64,000 bases of DNA. Origin: WHTI01 sp963826105. GTDB taxonomy: Bacteria; Actinomycetota; CADDZG01; WHSQ01. The notes below the pieces were generated by a model. The model was not told the DNA's origin. It was given only the letters and a program-made list of their open reading frames with translations, and made no database searches. Where the stretch lies: contig CAWGWA010000005.1 in NCBI GenBank assembly GCA_963826105.1, positions 184,971 to 248,970 on the forward strand, given 5' to 3'. The translations under genes were made by a program, and so were the position numbers. This document shows positions 1 through 8,681 of the stretch, in pieces (within the stretch, counting starts at the first letter, position 1; each line of letters begins with the position of its first letter).

Positions 1-196
1 CTCTTACGCTCGACTGGCTGGGCTGCTGGCCGAACTCCGTCCCTGGGCGAAAGAGAACCTGAGTACCTATGCGGATCGCAAGGCGTTCTTCGACGACATC
101 GTTAAGGGACCCGTGGACCCGGTGTCATTGTTGAAGGCGGGAAACGAGACCGCGGTCGCCGAGCTCATCGCCGCCGCTCAGCAGCGCGCTCTCTAG
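1..196 (+). CDS. C-terminal fragment of an unidentified protein
   Basis: An open frame enters from the left edge (codons begin at base 2) and ends at a TAG at 194-196, giving the last 64 residues of a protein. The fragment is soluble and helical-looking, with a Lys-Gly-Pro-Val-Asp-Pro stretch and an Ala-rich end. There is no signal or membrane segment. I do not recognise the family. It ends 23 bases before the apparent extended end of the convergent MFS gene. Confidence 0.5.
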   Translation, partial: SYARLAGLLAELRPWAKENLSTYADRKAFFDDIVKGPVDPVSLLKAGNETAVAELIAAAQQRAL

Positions 197-310
197 GTTT
201 CGGCCACCGTCTGGCGTGCTCACTCCTGATCGTCGTCGGGGAAGAAGGTCCACTCCGGCGTCGCGGGAGGCGGGACGATGACGTTGTGTTTCTCGACCGC
301 CTCTTCTTGC

Positions 311-1603
311 TCAGTGGGCGATTTGAGCGGGGGAGGAGGTCCCTTTCGCGGGGTCGTCGAGATCGAGCACGCCCGGAATCATCAGGAAAGAAATGATCGC
401 TACCGACCCCAGTAGGCCGGCATAGATCAGCGTGGTGTCCTCGCCGATGAGCGAAGCCAGCGGGCCGGTGAGTCCCAGGGAGATCGGTATCAGGCTGGTT
501 GAGACGAGCCAGTCGAGACTCGACACCCGGCCGAGGATGTCGCCCGGCACCTCACGGTGCATGGTGGTGTTCCAGATGATGATCCCGGTAGTGAAGAGGG
601 CCTGGAGGAAGAAGCTCGCGATGATCACCTGCCACAGTTCGGTCGAGAGTCCGAAGCCGGTGAGCATCAAGGTCCCCGCCGCCATGACGATGAACATCGT
701 CCTCAGTGAGCGGCGCGGGAGGCTTCGTTGCCCTATGAGCACCGATGCGCTCAGCGCGCCGAGTCCGCCGATCGCGAGTACAAGGCCGAAATCGCTCCCG
801 CTCCCTCCAAGCTTGTGCGTGACGAGGTGCGGTACGAGCGCTTGCCACGGACCGTAGAAGACCAAGAGGCCCAGCGCAGATGACAGCAACGCGCCCCACA
901 ACCATCGGTGCGCTCGCACGAACGCGAATCCCTCGCGCGCGTCCGAGAGATGGATGACCTCACCCTCTTCGCGATGCGCGATACGCGGCTGCATCATGCA
1001 CAGGAAGATGTTGGCGAGTCCAAACGTGACTGCGTCGATGATGAAGGCCTGCCCAAGACCGAAGACGGCGACCACCAGGCCCCCGATGGCAGGTCCGGCA
1101 ACTCTCAGTGAGAACGGACGCGAGAAGTTGTCCAGCGCGTTCGCCTCAACCAGCTGATCGCTGGGGACGATGTCCGGCACGATCGCTCCAAAGGCGGGAC
1201 CGAACAGTGCTTCCGCGCCGCCGTAGACGACGACTCCTACGGCGATATGCCAGAGCTCGATCGAGGATGACAGAGACAGCACACCGAGGACCGCGATCGC
1301 GATGCCCTGGAGCGTGTTGGAGAGCATGAGGAGCCTGCAACGGTCGAAGCGGTCCGACAGTACGCCCGCCGGGATCAGAAGCAGCACGAGGGGGATGGTC
1401 CATGCCAACAGGATCAGGGAATAGACCGACGCGGAGTCGGACAGTTTGAATACCTGAAGCGGCAACGCAACGAAGAACATGCCGTCGCCGATCAACGAGA
1501 CCGTGAGACCCGTCCATAGAAGTGCGAAATCTCTGGTCTTCAACGGGCGCAACATCTTCAGGCCCGAACCGGGGCCCCCGGTTTCTTGGGCACCTTCCCC
1601 CAA
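311..1603 (-). CDS. MFS transporter, EntS/MFS_3-like exporter
   Basis: This is a 12-helix major facilitator of about 430 residues, of the enterobactin-exporter-like (MFS_3) type. The N-terminal helix begins after a typical Thr-Arg-Asp-Phe-Ala-Leu-Leu-Trp motif, and a Ser-Asp-Arg-Phe-Asp-Arg loop follows helix 2. It probably expels small molecules; the substrate cannot be inferred. The TTG start at 1603 has a GGGGGAG Shine-Dalgarno; the internal ATG at 1555 is an alternative. The C-terminus looks shifted. After a GGGGG run at 330-334 (plus strand), the neighbouring frame continues in a charged tail (TPEWTFFPDDDQE) to a TGA at 220-222, so the true end may be 220 with one extra base in the homopolymer. 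Confidence 0.85.
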   Translation of the reverse strand: MGEGAQETGGPGSGLKMLRPLKTRDFALLWTGLTVSLIGDGMFFVALPLQVFKLSDSASVYSLILLAWTIPLVLLLIPAGVLSDRFDRCRLLMLSNTLQGIAIAVLGVLSLSSSIELWHIAVGVVVYGGAEALFGPAFGAIVPDIVPSDQLVEANALDNFSRPFSLRVAGPAIGGLVVAVFGLGQAFIIDAVTFGLANIFLCMMQPRIAHREEGEVIHLSDAREGFAFVRAHRWLWGALLSSALGLLVFYGPWQALVPHLVTHKLGGSGSDFGLVLAIGGLGALSASVLIGQRSLPRRSLRTMFIVMAAGTLMLTGFGLSTELWQVIIASFFLQALFTTGIIIWNTTMHREVPGDILGRVSSLDWLVSTSLIPISLGLTGPLASLIGEDTTLIYAGLLGSVAIISFLMIPGVLDLDDPAKGTSSPAQIAH

Positions 1604-1716
1604 CTTCTTCTCCCCCTTTTTCAGCAGGCTTTATCTACCACGCTAGGAACCTCGGAGTCTCCGTCACGCCATAAGATTCGCCATCGGAGGTAGATGACGA
1701 GCGACGAGGGGGCCCA

Positions 1717-2568
1717 GTGACTGCAGCGGTTATCGACGGCAAGGCCCTGGCTCAGGAGGTTCGCTCCGAGGTCAAGGAGCGAGCCCTCGTGTTGGCCGAT
1801 GACGGCATAACGCCCGGCCTAGCGACGGTTCTGGTGGGGGAGGACCCCGCGTCGAAGATCTATGTCGGGGCAAAACAGAAAGCCTGTGCCGAGGTCGGGA
1901 TCAAAGTTTGGGATTACCCACTTCCATCATCCACGCCCGAGGACGAACTGCTGAGATTGATCGCCGACCTCAACGCGAACGAGGGCGTGCACGGGATCTT
2001 GGTGCAGCTTCCGCTCCCCGAACACATCGATGAGCAGAAGGTCCTGGTCGCGGTCGATCCGCTCAAGGACGCGGACGGATTCCATCCGATGAATCTTGGG
2101 CGGCTACTGGCCGGCGATCCGCTGGTCGCTCCGGCGACCCCTGCTGGGATCCAGGAGATGCTCACACGCTCCGGTGTCGAGGTTTCGGGGGCCGAGGTCG
2201 TCGTGGTCGGCCGTTCGAACATCGTTGGTAAGCCGATCGCGGCGATGCTTCTGCAGAAGGCTCCCGGTGCGAACGCGACCGTCACCGTGTGCCACACGGG
2301 GACAAAGGACATCGCCGAGCACACCGTCCGGGCGGACATCTTGATCGCAGCCATCGGTCGAGCGCACGCGATCACGGGACCGATGCTCAAGCCGGGCTCC
2401 GTTGTGATCGACGTCGGTATGAATCGAACCGAAGACGGCTTGAAGGGCGATGTCGACTTCGACGCAGCGATGGAGATCTGCTCTCAGGTCACACCTGTGC
2501 CGGGCGGGGTGGGCCCGATGACGATCGCGATGCTGCTCAGCAACACCGTCAAGCTCGCTGGGGGCTAA
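1717..2568 (+). CDS. folD: Bifunctional methylenetetrahydrofolate dehydrogenase/cyclohydrolase
   Basis: FolD interconverts 5,10-methylene-THF, methenyl-THF and 10-formyl-THF in cytosolic one-carbon metabolism. The 283 residues match the family length. The N-terminal domain has the conserved Gly-Glu-Asp-Pro-Ala-Ser and Tyr-Val...Lys motifs (catalytic Lys near residue 54). The C-terminal NAD(P) domain has VVVGRSNIVGKP, and the protein ends with a Pro-Val-Pro-Gly-Gly-Val-Gly-Pro-Met-Thr motif. The start is GTG at 1717. The TAA stop overlaps the stop of the convergent CGNR gene within CTAA. Confidence 0.96.
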   Translation: MTAAVIDGKALAQEVRSEVKERALVLADDGITPGLATVLVGEDPASKIYVGAKQKACAEVGIKVWDYPLPSSTPEDELLRLIADLNANEGVHGILVQLPLPEHIDEQKVLVAVDPLKDADGFHPMNLGRLLAGDPLVAPATPAGIQEMLTRSGVEVSGAEVVVVGRSNIVGKPIAAMLLQKAPGANATVTVCHTGTKDIAEHTVRADILIAAIGRAHAITGPMLKPGSVVIDVGMNRTEDGLKGDVDFDAAMEICSQVTPVPGGVGPMTIAMLLSNTVKLAGG

Positions 2569-3114
2569 GCCTGCTTCTGTCGCTGACGATATGCGGCGAC
2601 GCTGGACCTGTTCCCACACACTTCGGCGCTGCAGAAGCGCCGGGATCGGTTCTTGGACTGGTCGACGAAGACGTCGTTGCATTTGTCCGACGTCGCAGAC
2701 CTTCAGGCGATCGAAGCCCTCGTCCGCGATGACGGTGGCGAGCCCCATGGCGGTGTAGGCGGTCAGCCAGTTCTTCAGCGGGGCCCCCTTGGGGACGAAG
2801 TGCAGGTGCCATGGTTCCCCCCCATGGTTCGTGAGGAAGGGGTGCGCCCCGCTCTCGTGGAGGAGGGTGTTGAGGATCTCGGTCGTCCGTTCGGGCTCGG
2901 CATCGAACACCTCACGGAGGCGTTCCCGTAGCACCCGGATGTCGGCCAGGTCCGCCTCGGTGATGGGCCCCTCGTAGCTGGAGCGAGAGCTGTCCAGCAG
3001 CTCCTTAAGGACCTTCGGGCCCGTTAGGCGCTCGGCGTCGGCGGCGACCCCGTGGGAGTTGACCAGGGCCACGGCGATCTGGACATTGCAGTCCTTGTAA
3101 CTAGTGAACTCCAC
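2565..3114 (-). CDS. CGNR zinc-finger (ABATE-type) regulator, one-base frameshift
   Basis: The N-terminal ABATE-like domain runs from the GTG at 3114, which has an AAGGAG Shine-Dalgarno. The frame breaks just after the VCD of the C-terminal zinc ribbon. Removing one base of the CC pair at 2687-2688 restores DKCNDVFVDQSKNRSRRFCS, then AEVCGNRSSVAAYRQRQ, to a TAG at 2565-2567. That is 182 residues with the CxxC, FC and CGNR signatures. The corrected length is a multiple of three, which supports an error over decay. CGNR proteins are presumed transcription regulators. The stop interlocks with that of folD. Confidence 0.88.
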
Positions 3115-3218
3115 TTGACTCCTTAGCGAAAGAGGCGTACTTTGTAATGAGCAAAGACAAGTTTGCTCCTGTTGAGCCCGGGCGTCAAGTCCCGGTAGAC
3201 GGGCGGAAGGAGGGCACC

Positions 3219-3329
3219 ATGTGGGTAGTTATGGCGATCGGAGTACTGCTGGTGCTGGATCTGCTGGCGGTCTACGGCGGAGCTGACAGTCGCGACAGCA
3301 ACGACTGGATGACCCACCGAACCAGTTAG
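3219..3329 (+). CDS. Small single-span membrane protein ending in a GADSRD motif
   Basis: A 36-residue protein whose ATG at 3219 sits 6 nt after a strong AAGGAGG. It is one hydrophobic helix (WVVMAIGVLLVLDLLAV) followed by the polar tail YGGADSRDSNDWM. An upstream in-frame ATG at 3147 would give 60 residues, but only the later start has a good ribosome site. Short actinobacterial proteins with an LDLLA...GADSRD layout are familiar to me, but I know no function. It ends 3 bases before the stop of the convergent citrate synthase gene. Confidence 0.6.
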   Translation: MWVVMAIGVLLVLDLLAVYGGADSRDSNDWMTHRTS

Positions 3330-3332
3330 CCC

Positions 3333-4457
3333 CTAGCCTCGGTCGGACAGCGGCGTCCAGTCACGAGGATCCGGACCCACGTAACCGTGGTCCGGTCGGA
3401 TCAGGCGGTTGTCGGCGTACTGCTCGCGCACGTGCGCACTCCAACCGGCAACCCGGCTGCAGGCAAAGATCGGCGTGAAGAGATCGGTCGGGATCTGTAG
3501 GTACCCATAGACCGAGGCGGCGTAGAAGTCGACGTTGGGATAGATGCCCTTCTCGTCCATGACGGTCTTCTCGATCTCCAGTGAGATCTCAAAGTTGTGC
3601 GGATCGCCGGTCTTCTCGGCGAGTTCCTTGGCCATCTTGCGCAGGTGCGTGGCGCGCGGGTCCTCGGTCTTGTAGACGCGGTGCCCGAATCCCATGACCT
3701 TCTCTTTGTTGGCGAACCTCTTGAGGATGTAATCGCGCGCCTTGTCGGCCGTCTTGATCTCTTTGATCATCTTCATGACGGCTTCGTTAGCGCCCCCGTG
3801 GAGAGGTCCCTTCAACGCCGCGATCGCGGCGGTCATTGCCGAATGGATGTCGGAGAGAGTCGCTGCGCAGACGCGCGCTGCGAATGTCGATGCATTCATC
3901 GTGTGATCCGCGTGCAGCACGAGGCAGACGTCGAACATCCGAGCGGTGTCGTCGTCTGCCTTGTCGCCCTTGAGCATGTACAAGAAGTTGGCCGCCAGGT
4001 CGAGGCTCGGGTCCGGCGGGATCAGTTTCTCGTCGTTTCGGAGCCGATGGTAGTAGGCGACGAGCGTGGGGAACACCGCGCAGAGGCGTATCGCCTTCCG
4101 GTAGTTCGCCGCCTCGGAGGTGTCCCAGCCATCGGGGTCCTTGGCCGAAGACGCGGACACGGCAGTGCGAAGCATCGACATCGGGGCGGCGTTGGCTGCC
4201 AGGGTCGGGAGGAGTTCGGAGACAAACTCGTTGGGCTCGCGCTCCTGGGCGAGCTGCTCCCGGATGGAAGCGAGCTGGGATTCGGTGGGAAGTTCGAGGT
4301 GGTGGAGGAGGTAGATGATCTCCTCGAAGGTGGCGTTGTCGGCAAGGTCGTGGATGCTGTAGCCGACGTAGGAAAGGATGCCTTTCTGGCCGTCGATGTC
4401 GCTGAGCGCGGTTTCCGCCGCTATGACGCCCTCGAGACCCTTCCCGGCAGTCGCCAC
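3333..4457 (-). CDS. gltA: Citrate synthase
   Basis: It condenses acetyl-CoA and oxaloacetate to citrate in the TCA cycle. The 374-residue length fits the short Gram-positive/archaeal type (citZ-like). Visible motifs are LHADHTMNASTF (catalytic His), GPLHGGANE, MGFGHRVY (catalytic His) and an Asp in PNVDFYAA, with a final Arg-rich region around CSRVAGW. The GTG start at 4457 has only a weak ribosome site. It is divergent from icd, with two -10-like hexamers back to back between them, so the TCA genes may be co-regulated. Confidence 0.95.
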   Translation of the reverse strand: MATAGKGLEGVIAAETALSDIDGQKGILSYVGYSIHDLADNATFEEIIYLLHHLELPTESQLASIREQLAQEREPNEFVSELLPTLAANAAPMSMLRTAVSASSAKDPDGWDTSEAANYRKAIRLCAVFPTLVAYYHRLRNDEKLIPPDPSLDLAANFLYMLKGDKADDDTARMFDVCLVLHADHTMNASTFAARVCAATLSDIHSAMTAAIAALKGPLHGGANEAVMKMIKEIKTADKARDYILKRFANKEKVMGFGHRVYKTEDPRATHLRKMAKELAEKTGDPHNFEISLEIEKTVMDEKGIYPNVDFYAASVYGYLQIPTDLFTPIFACSRVAGWSAHVREQYADNRLIRPDHGYVGPDPRDWTPLSDRG

Positions 4458-4494
4458 AGGCCGCCCACCCTTTCCTCGTATGCCTTGCGGATCA

Positions 4495-4511
4495 AGGCTA
4501 CCAGGTAGGCT
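4495..4511. promoter_or_regulatory. Possible divergent -10 pair for citZ and icd
   Basis: AGGCTA at 4495-4500 reads TAGCCT on the minus strand toward citZ. TAGGCT at 4506-4511 faces icd. Both fit the TAnnnT form used elsewhere in this segment, but here leaders of roughly 30-50 nt would follow. No -35 is evident. Confidence 0.35.
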
Positions 4512-4569
4512 GGGCGGGCCTTTCCGCAGGTCGCAGTCCTTGAACAGACCCTATGAAGGAGTCCTCTTG

Positions 4570-5679
4570 ATGGCGAGTAAGACGCACCGCGTAACCCTCA
4601 TCCCCGGCGACGGAACCGGCCCGGAGATCTCCGAAGCCACCCGCCGTGTACTCGAAGGGACCGGGGTGAAGTTCGATTGGGACGTCCAGGATGCCGGCGT
4701 CGATGTGATGGAGAAGTACGGCACACCGCTTCCCGACCAGGTGCTCGACTCGATCAGGGACACCAATGTCGCCATCAAGGGTCCGATCACGACCCCGGTG
4801 GGCACCGGTTTCCGCTCGGTCAACGTGGCTCTGCGTAAGGAACTCGATCTTTTCATGTGCCTCCGCCCCTGTAAGTCGTACCCGGGCGTGCGCTCCCGCT
4901 ACGAGAACATCGATCTGGTGATCGTCCGTGAGAACCACGAGGATCTTTACGCAGGCATCGAGTTCGAGCAGGGGAGTCCCGAAGCCGCCAAGTTGATCGA
5001 CTTCATGGCCGACCTCGGCGCCCGCCGCATCCGTGAGGATTCGGGCATCTCGATCAAGCCCATCTCCATCACAGGTTCGAAGCGCATCGTTCGCGGAGCG
5101 TTCGACTACGCGGTGAAGCAGGGCCGCAAGAAGGTCACCGCGGTGCACAAGGCAAACATCATGAAGTTCTCGGACGGCCTCTTCCTCAAGACAGCGACGG
5201 AAACCGCGGAGTCCGAGTACGGGGACTCCGGCGTCGAGTTCGAAGAGCGCATCGTCGACAACATGTGCATGCAGCTCGTGCAGAAGCCGGAGCTCTACGA
5301 CGTGCTTGTGCTGCCGAACCTCTACGGAGACATCGTCTCGGACCTCGGAGCCGGACTCATCGGGGGCCTGGGTGTAGCCCCCGGCGGCAACATCGGCGAC
5401 CATGCCGCCGTCTTCGAGCCGACCCATGGCTCGGCCCCCAAGTACGCGGGACAGAACAAGGTCAATCCCATGGCGATGATGCTCTCCGGCGTCATGCTGC
5501 TGAACCACCTCGAAGAGTTCGGCGCTGGAGACCGGCTTGAGAAGGCCATCTCTGCCGTTATCGCCGAGGGCAAGTCCGTGACCTACGACATGAAGCCCAC
5601 CCGTGACGACCCCACCGCAGTGGGTACCTCTGAGGTGGCGGACGCCATCATCGAGAAGCTCGAAGCGGACGCGGTCTAG
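4570..5679 (+). CDS. icd: NAD(P)-dependent isocitrate dehydrogenase (IDH/IPMDH family)
   Basis: It oxidatively decarboxylates isocitrate to 2-oxoglutarate. The 369 residues start at an ATG preceded by AAGGAG. The frame stays open upstream, but the conserved N-terminus TLIPGDGTGPEI fixes this start. Further motifs are SVNVALRKELDLF and RENHEDLYAG, the metal-binding IVDNMCMQL and NLYGDIVSDLGAG regions, and EPTHGSAPKYAG. The length and the His-Gly-Ser-Ala-Pro segment suggest the NAD-type short enzyme. Placement between citrate synthase and malate dehydrogenase favours isocitrate over isopropylmalate as substrate. mdh follows 27 bases later. Confidence 0.92.
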   Translation: MASKTHRVTLIPGDGTGPEISEATRRVLEGTGVKFDWDVQDAGVDVMEKYGTPLPDQVLDSIRDTNVAIKGPITTPVGTGFRSVNVALRKELDLFMCLRPCKSYPGVRSRYENIDLVIVRENHEDLYAGIEFEQGSPEAAKLIDFMADLGARRIREDSGISIKPISITGSKRIVRGAFDYAVKQGRKKVTAVHKANIMKFSDGLFLKTATETAESEYGDSGVEFEERIVDNMCMQLVQKPELYDVLVLPNLYGDIVSDLGAGLIGGLGVAPGGNIGDHAAVFEPTHGSAPKYAGQNKVNPMAMMLSGVMLLNHLEEFGAGDRLEKAISAVIAEGKSVTYDMKPTRDDPTAVGTSEVADAIIEKLEADAV

Positions 5680-5706
5680 ACCTCTCAAGGACGAAAGGAA
5701 CTGACA

Positions 5707-6642
5707 ATGGCCAAGAAGGTGACGGTCGTCGGCGCGGGCAACGTCGGCTCGAACACGGCTCGCCGGATCGCAGAGAAGGACCTCGCCGACGAGGTAGTGA
5801 TGATCGACATCGTCGAGGGGCTCCCGCAGGGACTCGCGCTCGATATCAACCAGTCGGCCCCCGTCGAGGGCTTCTCGGCTCATGTGACCGGCACCAACGA
5901 CTACGCCGACACGGCCGGTTCGGACGTCTGCGTCATCACCGCGGGACTTCCCCGCCAGCCGGGCATGAGTCGCATGGACCTGCTCGACAAGAACGCGGCC
6001 ATCGTCGGTGGCGTCACCGAGCAACTTGCCGCCAACTCACCCGATGCGGTGATCATCGTGGTCTCCAATCCGCTCGACGAGATGACCTTCCTCGCCTCAC
6101 TCGTGTCGGGCTTCCCGAAGGAGCGCGTGATGGGGATGGCGGGCGTTTTGGACTCGTCGCGTCTCCGTTACTTCATCGCCGAAAAGCTCGCTGTCGCGCC
6201 TCATGAGGTCGAGGCCATGACCCTTGGTTCCCACGGCGACCAGATGGTTGCCCTGCCCCGGCATGCAACCGTGAACGGCAAGCCACTTCCCGAGCTTGTC
6301 GACGAGAAGGAACTAGAGGAACTGTTCCAGCGCACGCGCGACGGTGGTGCCGAGATCGTCGGCTACCTCAAGAAGGGGAGCGCATTCTACGCGCCATCGA
6401 CTTCGGTGGCGACGATGGTGGCCTCGATCATGAGTGACTCCAACGACGTGCACCCAACCTGCGCCTGGACTACCGGCCAGTACGGCGTGTCGGACGTCTA
6501 CCTCGGCGTGCCGGCGAAGCTCGGGGTGGGCGGCGTAACCGAGATCGTCGAGCTCGACCTCAATTCGGAGGAGATCGCCAAACTCAAAGAAGCGGCCGAG
6601 GCTATCCGTACGAAGTGCGCCGACATCGCCGCCAAGAACTAG
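5707..6642 (+). CDS. mdh: Malate dehydrogenase (LDH-like type)
   Basis: It oxidises malate to oxaloacetate with NAD. The 311 residues begin with VTVVGAGNVGSNTARRIAEK, a Rossmann glycine motif. ITAGLPRQPGMSR carries the substrate-binding arginines, VSNPLDEMT follows, and LGSHGDQMV holds the catalytic His. The PGMSR loop is the malate-type loop (Arg rather than Gln). It has a good AAGGA ribosome site and forms an operon with icd. Its TAG overlaps the TAG of the convergent acyl-CoA ligase in a shared CTAG at 6639-6642. Confidence 0.95.
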   Translation: MAKKVTVVGAGNVGSNTARRIAEKDLADEVVMIDIVEGLPQGLALDINQSAPVEGFSAHVTGTNDYADTAGSDVCVITAGLPRQPGMSRMDLLDKNAAIVGGVTEQLAANSPDAVIIVVSNPLDEMTFLASLVSGFPKERVMGMAGVLDSSRLRYFIAEKLAVAPHEVEAMTLGSHGDQMVALPRHATVNGKPLPELVDEKELEELFQRTRDGGAEIVGYLKKGSAFYAPSTSVATMVASIMSDSNDVHPTCAWTTGQYGVSDVYLGVPAKLGVGGVTEIVELDLNSEEIAKLKEAAEAIRTKCADIAAKN

Positions 6643-8093
6643 TCCTCCGGCCCCCGGCGGAGGATCTTTCCGGTGGGGGTGCGGGGCAGCGCATCGACGA
6701 CGATGATCTTTCGGGGGCATTTGAACCCGGCGAGCCGCTCGCGGGCCCAGGTGCGGAGTAGCTCAGGGTCGAGCGGTTGCTCGCCGGCCCTGACGACCAT
6801 CGCTCGGACTTCTTGGCCCCATTCGGAGTGTTCGGCTCCGTAGACGGCGACCTCCTGGACGGAAGGGTGCTGGATCAGGACCTCCTCGACTTCGCGGGGA
6901 TAGACATTCACCCCGCCCGAGATGATCGTGTCGTGGGCTCGGCCGACGACGTAGAGGTATCCGTCGCGATCGAGATAGCCGAGATCCCCGAACGTGACTG
7001 CCCCTTCCCACCTCATGCGGGCGGTCTTCTCCGGATCGCCCCAGTACTCGTAGGGCGGCGCTTCGGAGTCGCGCACCCAGATCTCACCGCTCTTCTCGGG
7101 GCCGAGTACTTCGCCCCACTCGTCGCGGATGATGATCTCGATGCCGCGGTGCGGCTTGCCCACGCTTCCCGGCTTGCGCCGCCACTCCTCCGGCGAGATC
7201 CGTGTCGCCGCGCCCTCGGTCGCGCTGTAGAACTCCCACACCGAGTCTTCGGGGAACAGCTTGAGGACCTCCTCCTTGGTGTCGACCCTGATCGGCGCTC
7301 CGGCGTGCGCGAGCAGTCGCATACTCGAGACGTCGTGACGGCGGACTGTCGACGGATCGAGATCGATGATCCGCTCGAGATGCGTCGGGACCATGAAGGT
7401 CGAGGTCACCGAGTAGATCTCGATCGCGGCCAGAGTCTCCGCGGGATCGAACGCCCGCTGGACCACGACGGTACCCCCGGCTTCGAGGGTTCGGGTCGAG
7501 TAGCGCAGCGGCGCGGAGTGAGCCAGTGGCGAACACACGATGTGGATGTCGTCGTCGGTGATGCCCCAAAGCCTTTGGAAGTCTTCGGAGATCTGCGCGG
7601 CGAGCGGTGGCGTTTGGGGCGGGACCCAGACCCCCTTGGGGAGACCGGTGGTTCCGGAGGTGTAGAGCATCGGCTTGGCGAGGGTGAAGTCGGCGATCTC
7701 GGTCGGCTCGGCGTCGTGCAGGCTCCGCTCGAATGCGTCACCGAAGCTCATCGTGCGCTCGACGCCCGGCGGTGTATCGACCGCTCTATCGGTGAACAGC
7801 CAGCGGGCCCCCGAGTCCTCCAGGATGTAGGTGATCTCCGGTTGGGTCAGGAGCGAGTTGACCGGGACCGCGACGACCCCGACGCGCAAGGCGGCGATGA
7901 TGACTTCGAGGACCTCGGTGCGGTTGCCTGAATGCACCGCGATCCGATCACCACGTTTCAGTCCGCCGCGCCGGAGCATGCCGGCGATCGCTCGCGCCCG
8001 GGACTCGAGCTGTCCGTACGTCGTGGCCCGGGCACCTTCGATGATCGCGGTCTTGTCGGGAGCGGTCCGCGCGAAGCCCCCGATCCCTCCCAA
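6639..8093 (-). CDS. Class I acyl/aryl-CoA ligase (AMP-forming)
   Basis: An ANL-superfamily enzyme of 484 residues that activates a carboxylic acid through an acyl-adenylate to its CoA thioester. It shows the P-loop YTSGTTGLPKG, the A5-like FYSATEG, the GDLGYLDRDGYLYVVGR hinge and the catalytic Lys in PRTPTGKILRR. The substrate is not determinable; fatty or aromatic acids are likely. An in-frame TAG sits directly before the TTG at 8093, so translation must begin there or later; this TAG is also the stop of the upstream membrane gene, giving zero spacing. Confidence 0.88.
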   Translation of the reverse strand: MGGIGGFARTAPDKTAIIEGARATTYGQLESRARAIAGMLRRGGLKRGDRIAVHSGNRTEVLEVIIAALRVGVVAVPVNSLLTQPEITYILEDSGARWLFTDRAVDTPPGVERTMSFGDAFERSLHDAEPTEIADFTLAKPMLYTSGTTGLPKGVWVPPQTPPLAAQISEDFQRLWGITDDDIHIVCSPLAHSAPLRYSTRTLEAGGTVVVQRAFDPAETLAAIEIYSVTSTFMVPTHLERIIDLDPSTVRRHDVSSMRLLAHAGAPIRVDTKEEVLKLFPEDSVWEFYSATEGAATRISPEEWRRKPGSVGKPHRGIEIIIRDEWGEVLGPEKSGEIWVRDSEAPPYEYWGDPEKTARMRWEGAVTFGDLGYLDRDGYLYVVGRAHDTIISGGVNVYPREVEEVLIQHPSVQEVAVYGAEHSEWGQEVRAMVVRAGEQPLDPELLRTWARERLAGFKCPRKIIVVDALPRTPTGKILRRGPED

Positions 8094-8660
8094 CTAGGAG
8101 CCCTCCGGCCGGAGCCCCCTCGCGAGCGGGGGACAGTAGTCGGCCGGCTCTCGGGACCAGGGGAGAGGTGCGGGTCGTTCGGGGGCCGGTTCCCTCTGGA
8201 AGGCGAGCCACCGGGCGATCACTCCGGCCTGCCGGAAGTACCAGGCGATCTGGAGCAGCGCGAGCAAGGGGAAAACGAGGAATCCTCCGCGCAACCCGGT
8301 CAACAGGAAGACCGCCATCCCGTAGATCACCGTGAGGGTCGCGATGCCCGCGGCGTTCCTGCATACGGACCGAGCGATCGCGTAGCGGGGGAGCTTCGCC
8401 ACGGTCTCTTCTTCGGCCATCGCTCGGCGCACGCGCTCGGGCCTGAGGATCGCCCATCCCGCATAAAGGGCTTGCACGATCGAGATGCCCAGGATCAGCC
8501 GGTACGCCCAGCCCCCGGCGTCGTCCGAGAGGGGGCTGTTGTTCCTCAATTGCACGACGAAGGCATCGGTCAGCCGGTAGACGGCCAGGGTCACGATCCC
8601 CGCGAACGCAAGAGCCAGGATGAAAGGAAGCCGCGTTCGACGAGGTTCTGGGTTGCTCAC
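8094..8660 (-). CDS. Four-helix membrane protein of unknown function
   Basis: A protein of 188 residues with four predicted membrane spans (about residues 12-28, 50-68, 100-125 and 128-145) and a proline/arginine-rich cytosolic tail. I recognise no family. The GTG start at 8660 lies 7 nt after a TACGCT -10, so it is read as a leaderless gene. Its stop codon directly abuts the TTG of the acyl-CoA ligase, implying translational coupling and perhaps a linked role in lipid metabolism. Confidence 0.65.
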   Translation of the reverse strand: MSNPEPRRTRLPFILALAFAGIVTLAVYRLTDAFVVQLRNNSPLSDDAGGWAYRLILGISIVQALYAGWAILRPERVRRAMAEEETVAKLPRYAIARSVCRNAAGIATLTVIYGMAVFLLTGLRGGFLVFPLLALLQIAWYFRQAGVIARWLAFQREPAPERPAPLPWSREPADYCPPLARGLRPEGS

Positions 8661-8667
8661 GAGGATG

Positions 8668-8673
8668 AGCGTA
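8668..8673 (-). promoter_or_regulatory. Leaderless -10 (TACGCT) for the four-helix gene
   Basis: TACGCT on the minus strand, then 7 nt, then the GTG at 8660. There is no ribosome site between. Confidence 0.55.
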
Positions 8674-8681
8674 ACCGCCAG

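Noticed and set aside
4498..6024. A 508-codon minus-strand frame opposite icd and mdh
   Set aside because: It is an antisense shadow of two well-conserved genes in high-GC DNA, with no start signal or recognisable domain.
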